Shown in pieces: positions 58,942-64,000 of a DNA stretch of 64,000 bases; within the stretch, counting starts at the first letter, position 1, and the number at the start of each line of letters is the position of its first letter. Source of the DNA: an uncultured Colwellia sp. (GTDB lineage: Bacteria; Pseudomonadota; Gammaproteobacteria; Enterobacterales; Alteromonadaceae); contig CAJWBY010000003.1 of NCBI GenBank assembly GCA_913020705.1, forward strand, positions 4,922 to 68,921. The letters run 5' to 3'. The notes beneath the pieces were generated by a model. It was not told where the DNA came from. It saw nothing but the letters and a program-made list of their open reading frames with translations, and did no database searches. The translations under genes were made by a program, and so were the position numbers.

Positions 58942-60021
58942 TTATTGCTCAAGTTGCTTAATCATATTTTTGACACTTAACTCAGGAGGGGCACTATACT
59001 TTGAATGTAAAAATTCAGCAAAATCGATTTTATTCCATGCCTTATCATTCATAAAATCAAGGTATTCGCTGACATTTTCTTGAGTAATAATTTCATACTG
59101 GTTCATAATGGATGGAGATGTAAAACTCCCAACTCCATGATGATAATCTACAATTTTTACAAGAGCGGATGTGGTCATGAGAAAATGCCCGCCAACAGAT
59201 GCTGTAATGTTACCCGTTTCTATTTCCTTTAATACTTCAGGTAACCAATCAAATCCTCCAATAAGAATATCTTCAGTATTATTACTTTTTAACTGCTTAA
59301 ATACTTCTAAGGCCATCGCATCTCCAGCACACCAGAATGCGTTAGTTTTAGGGTATCGCTTCATTATTTGAGGAAAACGTTGAGTTAAGAGTGAAGTATT
59401 CCATAACATTGGAAATATTTGATTAACGATAATTTGTTGTGAATCATCATCATTAAGTATTAATTGTTCTAGCGCTGATTGTCTATCTAATGACAAAGTG
59501 TCATGATTTCCGCCAATGCCGGTCATAAAAAGTTTCTTATGAGGGTTTCTAACAAAGTGTTCTTTAACTAATGCATCTTTTAATAATTTACCGCCAACGA
59601 CATTGTCGTATACTACTTGCCCAACCCAATACTTATATTTTTGTTTAGGGACACCTATGTCTTCTGATTCAAGGCTGAAAATGGCGCGTTCTAAGGTAAC
59701 AAAAGGTACCTGGTTTTTCTCAAGCAAGTTGAAGCTATCTCTCACCGTTCCTTGAAAGGGACGAAAAATAATATAATCAGGTTTACGTTTTCGTTGAGCT
59801 AATTTTTCTATCTGAAGTTTGTGTTCGAAACGATTATTTGCGCTATATATGACTTCTAAATTTACCTTTAATGTTTTTGCTGCAACTTGACTGATAGATG
59901 TGACCATTTTCCAAAAAGCAGGTCCATTTTTGTCAGGAACGATAAAAGTTATTTCTAAACTTTTAGCATGCGCATTACTCATAAAAATAATAGTAATAAC
60001 CACTAACAATAAACGAGCCAT
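58942..60021 (-). CDS. orphan sugar-type periplasmic binding protein
   Basis: 359 aa, signal peptide (to about SNAHA) and a Peripla_BP_4/LuxP-like two-lobe domain: ITFIVPDKNGPAFWKMVTSI, PDYIIFRPFQGTVRD, FMTGIGGNHDTLSLDRQSAL and AFWCAGDAMALEVFKQL, GGFDWLPEV. No permease or ATPase beside it. Such lone proteins commonly work with a membrane sensor; none is adjacent on the same strand. Confidence 0.85.
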   Translation of the reverse strand: MARLLLVVITIIFMSNAHAKSLEITFIVPDKNGPAFWKMVTSISQVAAKTLKVNLEVIYSANNRFEHKLQIEKLAQRKRKPDYIIFRPFQGTVRDSFNLLEKNQVPFVTLERAIFSLESEDIGVPKQKYKYWVGQVVYDNVVGGKLLKDALVKEHFVRNPHKKLFMTGIGGNHDTLSLDRQSALEQLILNDDDSQQIIVNQIFPMLWNTSLLTQRFPQIMKRYPKTNAFWCAGDAMALEVFKQLKSNNTEDILIGGFDWLPEVLKEIETGNITASVGGHFLMTTSALVKIVDYHHGVGSFTSPSIMNQYEIITQENVSEYLDFMNDKAWNKIDFAEFLHSKYSAPPELSVKNMIKQLEQ

Positions 60022-60445
60022 TAAAAACTTCTTCCCTAAAAATGCATATAAACTAAGTAAAGCACAAATATTTCAAAAGGTATCGATCAACATGAATTTT
60101 TAAAAAGTAACAGAAATTCAACCATTTAATTGTTTCGATTACTTAAAGAAATAACTTTTCATCTTGGAAGCTAATTAGAATAAATATGAACCATAATGGA
60201 TTATAAATAAATTCAGAAGAAGATAAAGCAGAACTTGACTCAATTAAAGAATATGCAATAACCTCACCACAGCAAGAAATACTTCTGTAAGGTTTGGATG
60301 AGTTATTCTATTAAAAGCTGGGCGAAAGCTTTTCAATAGCATATCGCAGCGCAGAATTGATGCAAATTTTACCAGTAACGGAATGATAAAATTTCTTGTT
60401 AATAAAAATACATGTTGAAAATAATGAAAAATAAGGAAAGTACCA
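60022..60445. other. 424-bp intergenic region
   Basis: AT-rich, between the divergent binding protein and SDR genes. A short plus-frame stretch ending in SPQQEILL near 60180-60290 looks slightly coding-like but has no clear start; probably chance or a remnant. No RNA gene or operator recognised. Confidence 0.35.
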
Positions 60446-61192
60446 ATGTCAAAAATAGCATTGATCACAGGAGGTAGTCGGGGAATTGGGGCTGCAACAG
60501 CATTATATCTGGCCGAAAAAGGCTATAACATTTGTATTAATTATAAATCAAATAGTGACGCCGCTGCTCAAGTGTTAGCAAAAGTTAAGCGTTATGGCGT
60601 AAAAGGTATCTCAGTAAAGGCTGATGTATCTGACGAAACTGATGTTGTTCGCCTTTTTCATGAAATTGACGAAAAATTAGGAACAATAACTCACTTAGTA
60701 AACAACGTTGGCGTATTATTTCCTCAGAGCCGTGTTGAAGATTTAACCGCTTTAAGAATCAACACTATACTTACCACCAATGTAACGAGCTATTTTCTCT
60801 GTTGTCGTGAAGCGATTAAGCGTATGTCCTCTCATCACGGAGGTAAAGGAGGCGCAATAGTCAATGTATCATCGGCCGCTTCGCGCTTAGGGGCTCCTCA
60901 CGAATATATTGACTACGCAGCGAGTAAAGGTGCGATTGATACATTAACAACGGGCTTATCACTGGAAGTTGCGAGTGAAAATATTCGCGTTAATTGTGTA
61001 AGACCAGGATTTATTCACACTGATATGCATGCTGATGGCGGAGAGCCAGATCGCATCAACAGAATTAAAGGAAATATTCCTTTGCAACGAGGAGGGCAAC
61101 CGTCAGAGGTCGCATCTGCAATTGCTTATTTACTCGACGATGAAGCATCTTATATTACCGGTACTTTTATGGATTTAGCGGGCGGAAAGTAA
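60446..61192 (+). CDS. short-chain dehydrogenase/reductase
   Basis: 248-aa classical SDR: NAD(P) motif TGGSRGIG (8-15), NNVG-type LVNNVG (about 88-93), catalytic Ser in NVSSAAS, YAASK with Tyr and Lys (about 161-165), and the C-terminal GTFMDLAGGK. NADP preference is suggested by the basic Arg in the glycine loop. Substrate unknown. Good AAGGAAAG ribosome site. Stand-alone gene. Confidence 0.93.
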   Translation: MSKIALITGGSRGIGAATALYLAEKGYNICINYKSNSDAAAQVLAKVKRYGVKGISVKADVSDETDVVRLFHEIDEKLGTITHLVNNVGVLFPQSRVEDLTALRINTILTTNVTSYFLCCREAIKRMSSHHGGKGGAIVNVSSAASRLGAPHEYIDYAASKGAIDTLTTGLSLEVASENIRVNCVRPGFIHTDMHADGGEPDRINRIKGNIPLQRGGQPSEVASAIAYLLDDEASYITGTFMDLAGGK

Positions 61193-61300
61193 AGACATGT
61201 TACAATTTTCGGATCTAAGGTTGGTTGAGTCATTTTTAATATTGAGTAAAATGAAGACAGTCAGAATTTAATAATAATCAAATTAGCTGCGGAGAAATTT

Positions 61301-61639
61301 ATGGAAAAATTATTTTTAGGTATCAGTAATCATGTTGTTTGTTTAGATAAAAAAACAGGTGATCAAGTTTGGAAAACAAAACTTAAAAGCTCAAGCATAA
61401 CGAATGTGTATTACGAAAATGGATGTGTTTTTGCATATTCAGGCGGACATTTGTTTAGCTTAAACGCTATTGATGGTTCAATTAATTGGGAGAACCCATT
61501 AAAAGGTTTTGGTTACAGTACTTGTATTATTGCGAGCGAGCATCAAAATGCCGCAGTTATCTCAAGCCAAATAGCAACACAACAAGCAGTCGCTGCATCA
61601 ACAATTGCCGCTTCAACCGCCGCGTCATCAAGTAATTAG
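61301..61639 (+). CDS. short PQQ-like beta-propeller-repeat protein
   Basis: 112 aa with two PQQ/quinoprotein-type repeats: VVCLDKKTGDQVWKTKL and LFSLNAIDGSINWENPL, each with the DxxTGxxxW pattern. A C-terminal tail is rich in Ala, Ser and Thr (STIAASTAASSSN). Far too short for a full propeller, so it must oligomerise or be a repeat fragment kept as its own gene. No signal peptide, so cytoplasmic. Ribosome site GGAG precedes the ATG. Role unknown. Confidence 0.8.
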   Translation: MEKLFLGISNHVVCLDKKTGDQVWKTKLKSSSITNVYYENGCVFAYSGGHLFSLNAIDGSINWENPLKGFGYSTCIIASEHQNAAVISSQIATQQAVAASTIAASTAASSSN

Positions 61640-61762
61640 ACTGTTTGTCATTTTATAAAATACCAGTAAGTCATTACGGGTCGTTTTTTATAACTTATTT
61701 TAGCCTACTGTTTATTGGCTTCTAAATAGAATTAGGGTTTGCGATAAAGGCATTAAACCCTA

Positions 61763-61802
61763 AGTGTCGGGTTAATGTCGGGCTAAATTCGTAACCGACA
61801 CT
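61763..61802. repeat. inverted repeat upstream of XRE gene
   Basis: AGTGTCGG / CCGACACT (8 bp arms, 24-nt spacer, with three further near-pairing bases). It lies 48 bp before the XRE regulator start and could be an autoregulatory operator or an attenuator-like hairpin. It does not fit an attC site because the GTTRRRY and RYYYAAC cores are missing. Confidence 0.45.
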
Positions 61803-61850
61803 ATAGCGTTTAATGAATACTTTTGGTTCTTAAGTGCAGAGGTAACTTTA

Positions 61851-62318
61851 ATGATTCTTAAACAAATGCGTATTAGCCGACATCTTTCTCAGGAGCAATT
61901 AGCTCAAATATCTGGGTTAAATGTTAGAACAATACAACGTATAGAAAATGGAAAAAAAGCAAGCGTAGAGTCTCTTAAATGTATTGCTGCTGCACTCGAT
62001 GTTGATGTAAAAACCTTGAGCCAGGAGAAATTTATGATAGATAAAAAGTCAGATAATTGGAAAAACTTACCCTTGATATTAAAATGTTGGTTTGTATTTA
62101 ATTTTTTGCAAACGAAGCCAAGCAGGAAGTCAGCTTCACGCATTGAATTGATTGGCAATATCAGTGGCTTCTCTTTTTGTTGTTTAGGTATGATAAGCGA
62201 AGCAGCTCTCGTTGGGGGGATATTTATGCTTGCAACCGCTTATTTATATCACGGCCTTATATTGCAGGGAGATCAATATGGAATTTGGTATGATCATGAC
62301 TCTGCTACAAGCCAATAA
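61851..62318 (+). CDS. XRE-family HTH regulator with membrane-spanning tail
   Basis: 155 aa. N-terminal Cro/CI-type helix-turn-helix (residues 1-60: MRISRHLSQEQLAQISGLN, TIQRIENGKKASVESL), then about 35 linker residues and a hydrophobic tail with two likely membrane segments (about 103-145). HTH proteins with a two-helix membrane tail are thought to tether DNA binding to the membrane. Located 208 bp before the integron integrase on the opposite strand. Target unknown. Confidence 0.87.
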   Translation: MILKQMRISRHLSQEQLAQISGLNVRTIQRIENGKKASVESLKCIAAALDVDVKTLSQEKFMIDKKSDNWKNLPLILKCWFVFNFLQTKPSRKSASRIELIGNISGFSFCCLGMISEAALVGGIFMLATAYLYHGLILQGDQYGIWYDHDSATSQ

Positions 62319-62526
62319 AAAGCCGATTTCTAAAAAGATAAAATCAGTCGACTTGTACACTAGGCGCCTATTTACATAAGAAGTGCCTATTAGTTTCGGA
62401 ATTTAATTTTTGGCTCTGATTCTGTTTCATTTGTTTATATTTTCTAGTTATTTACACTTATTCAATAGGAAGCTTTACCCATTTATTACTAGAGATAGTT
62501 ACTATAAGAACGCCGTGGTCCTGTTT

Positions 62527-63504
62527 TTATATAATGTCTGATAATGGGCTACGCACACCATTAGCACCATGTTCTAGTACATGGGTATAAATTTGTGTTG
62601 TACGTAAATCACTGTGGCCTAGTTGTTCTTGTACTGTTCTTATGTCTGCTCCGCGTTGTAATAAATGAGTGGCAAATGAATGCCTTAATGTATGGCAAGT
62701 TATCCTTTTCTCTAACTTTAATTGATTTGCGGCAATTTTCACCGATTTTTGAATACCACTTTCATTAAGGTGGTGACGTCTTAGATATTGAGCGTCTTTT
62801 TCTGGTTGAGTACTCAATCGTGAAGATGGGAACAAATATTGCCATTTAAGTTCTTTAGCGGCATTAGGGTATTTACGACTAAGGGCATTAGGTATCCATA
62901 CTCCCTTATATTCGGTGTTATCTAAATCTAAATAGTGATATTTTTTAACCCTTTGAATTTGCTGGTACAGTTCAGGTATTAGCTCTGTTGCTAGTGTGAC
63001 TCTTCGGTGTTTATTTCCTTTACCATTCCAAACAGAAATACAGTGATAGTCAAAGTCTATGTCCTTTACTCTTAGACGAATAGCTTCCATTAAACGTAAC
63101 CCACTACCGTATAATAGACTGACTAATAAGTGATGCTGTTGCGGAATTTGAGAGAGTAATTTAATGACTTCAGCAGGAGTTAGTACGTCTGGTAACGTTC
63201 GGGGTTTACGACTTAAATTGAAGTTTAACTTTAAACCTAATTCATTTTTTAAAATTTCTTTGTATAAGAAAGCTAAAGCATTTAGTGCAAGTGATTGCGT
63301 AGCTGATGATACATTTTGTTGGTTAACTAAATAACTTAAAAATCTTTCAACTTCCAAATCTCCCATGAGAGCAGGGTGAGTCTTATTGGAGTAATTAATA
63401 AAATATTTTATCCAATGTATATAGCTTTCTATTGTCCTTTTAGCGTATCTTAGGTTTCGCATATGTTCGATAATACTCAATAGAAATGGTGATTTTGCGT
63501 CCAT
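62527..63504 (-). CDS. intI: integron integrase IntI (tyrosine recombinase)
   Basis: 325 aa from MDAKSPF (63504); an upstream in-frame ATG at 63564 would put the LexA box inside the coding region, so the shorter form is preferred and matches the family's length. Catalytic residues: Arg137 (GSGLRLME), His271 and Arg274 (HTLRHSF), His297 (LGHSD), Tyr306 (TTQIYTH). The extra segment that marks IntI enzymes, KYPNAAKELKWQYLFPSS (about 211-228), is present, so this is an integron integrase and not an ordinary XerC/D. It recombines attI with attC sites of cassettes. The cassette side is upstream of the gene, towards and beyond 64000. Confidence 0.95.
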   Translation of the reverse strand: MDAKSPFLLSIIEHMRNLRYAKRTIESYIHWIKYFINYSNKTHPALMGDLEVERFLSYLVNQQNVSSATQSLALNALAFLYKEILKNELGLKLNFNLSRKPRTLPDVLTPAEVIKLLSQIPQQHHLLVSLLYGSGLRLMEAIRLRVKDIDFDYHCISVWNGKGNKHRRVTLATELIPELYQQIQRVKKYHYLDLDNTEYKGVWIPNALSRKYPNAAKELKWQYLFPSSRLSTQPEKDAQYLRRHHLNESGIQKSVKIAANQLKLEKRITCHTLRHSFATHLLQRGADIRTVQEQLGHSDLRTTQIYTHVLEHGANGVRSPLSDII

Positions 63505-63520
63505 AATGTAAATCCCTGTA

Positions 63521-63536
63521 CTGTGTATATGTACAG
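63521..63536 (-). promoter_or_regulatory. LexA (SOS) box over the intI promoter
   Basis: CTGTGTATATGTACAG fits CTGT-N8-ACAG and with its flanks (TA before, TG after) is close to the consensus TACTGTATATATATACAGTA. It ends 17 bp upstream of the intI start, as in other SOS-controlled integron integrases, so stress should raise recombinase levels. Confidence 0.85.
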
Positions 63537-63718
63537 TGTAGGTTGTATTCTGTTCTTTTGCCAATAAAAGTAAAATTTCTTCGTTGCACCTTTCGAAACA
63601 TTTTAAGATAAAAAAAGGGTAGTATTGTTATTAGCTTATGAGGTGTGGTATTAATTAGTGTAAATAAAGAAGGAATAGTGGATACCATGATTTACTTACT
63701 TTTTCTTTCTAATAAACT

Positions 63719-63730
63719 GTTAGGTTGAAT
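63719..63730 (+). other. candidate attI recombination core
   Basis: Two overlapping GTTRRRY matches, GTTAGGT (63719-63725) and GTTGAAT (63724-63730), about 215 bp upstream of intI where attI is expected. The flanking direct repeats that help IntI binding were not recognised. Confidence 0.45.
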
Positions 63731-64000
63731 CGCCACTTTCTTTTTTATTGTTAAAGAAGCTGCCCATTTAATTTTGAAGTTTGTTTTTTCTTAAAGTGTT
63801 TTAGTGTGTTTCGCCAAATTCTATGTCACTTACGCAAATAGCGTCTTCGGGCTTTTACAAAATACAAAAAAGTCCTCGCACATTTGCTTATAAAATTTAG
63901 GTGTTGTGGCTCAAAATCTAGCACTTGTGTTTTTAAAGTGGCGAATGTTATATTGCTTTTTATCGTTTGGTTTAAGTTTTTGTATTTACAGAATTGTTCA
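63731..64000. other. attI-proximal region, possible start of first cassette
   Basis: No ORF of 60 codons or more. Holds an inverted repeat CGCCACTTT (63731-63739) and AAAGTGGCG (63935-63943). No attC pair of RYYYAAC and GTTRRRY is visible before the edge, so any first cassette must end beyond the window. Confidence 0.4.

Noticed and set aside
60244..60468. 74-codon minus-strand ORF
   Set aside because: Overlaps the start of the SDR gene, has no ribosome site and no protein-like pattern; likely chance.
61763..61802. Possible attC site
   Set aside because: Arms pair but the GTTRRRY and RYYYAAC cores required for attC are missing.
63440..63688. 82-codon minus-strand ORF
   Set aside because: Out of frame with intI and spans its promoter and LexA box; low-complexity, basic and without family features.

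Overview
The window is AT-rich DNA from a marine-type gammaproteobacterium, most likely an alteromonad (Colwellia/Thalassotalea-like). The pointers are a TonB-receptor/tryptophan-halogenase carbohydrate locus, many membrane-bound sensor kinases and diguanylate cyclases, a Tsx-like porin and a chromosomal-type integron integrase. All calls come from reading the sequence and its translations by eye; no database search was possible, so lineage and substrate assignments are inferences.

Layout. 1-14.3 kb: a glycan-use locus with six near-identical LacI-type palindromes (core AAGCGCTT) in two intergenic regions. They flank a partial GH1 beta-glucosidase, three flavin-dependent halogenase-family genes (the first has an in-frame TGA at codon 58), a 1006-aa TonB-dependent receptor, and the chain GPH symporter - GH94 phosphorylase - gluconokinase-like kinase - CBM9-like protein. 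GH94 translationally coupled to a gluconokinase suggests phosphorolysis of cellobionic acid, the oxidised cellobiose released by oxidative cellulose cleavage. 14.7-21 kb: an eight-gene minus-strand operon built around a bufferin-type RiPP (BufA precursor, MNIO enzyme BufB, BufC, DoxX) with added YHS, thioredoxin, DsbA-like and hydrolase-OsmC genes, divergent from an AraC regulator. 21-26.3 kb: unrelated single genes, including a Tat-exported hydrolase-fold protein without its nucleophile, an MFS permease and a GH16 lipoprotein. 26.4-31.8 kb: a complete urease operon ureDABCEFG followed by a small His-containing membrane protein.

32.3-52.4 kb: transport and signalling. There is a Kef-type antiporter, two very large hybrid histidine kinases, a trypsin-like protease fused to a TonB C-terminal domain and divergent from a ToxR-like regulator, periplasmic binding proteins, and diguanylate cyclases. 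Three successive plus-strand genes here (Tsx-like porin, chemoreceptor, heme-binding GGDEF protein) are each broken by one nonsense or frameshift change. 52.4-58.7 kb: a lipoprotein and then a tight CotH - VTC - DUF4956 - porin gene set with no established function. 58.9-64 kb: an orphan sugar-type binding protein, an SDR, a short PQQ-repeat protein, an XRE regulator with a membrane tail, and at the right edge an integron integrase with a near-consensus LexA box over its start and candidate attI cores. The cassette array, if present, lies beyond the window.

Most promising for little-described biology: the extended bufferin operon, the CotH/VTC/DUF4956/porin set, the halogenase-TonB locus, the protease-TonB fusion with its ToxR-like partner, and the SOS-controlled integron platform. 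Four genes broken by single-base changes mean the sequence accuracy should be checked before calling them pseudogenes.
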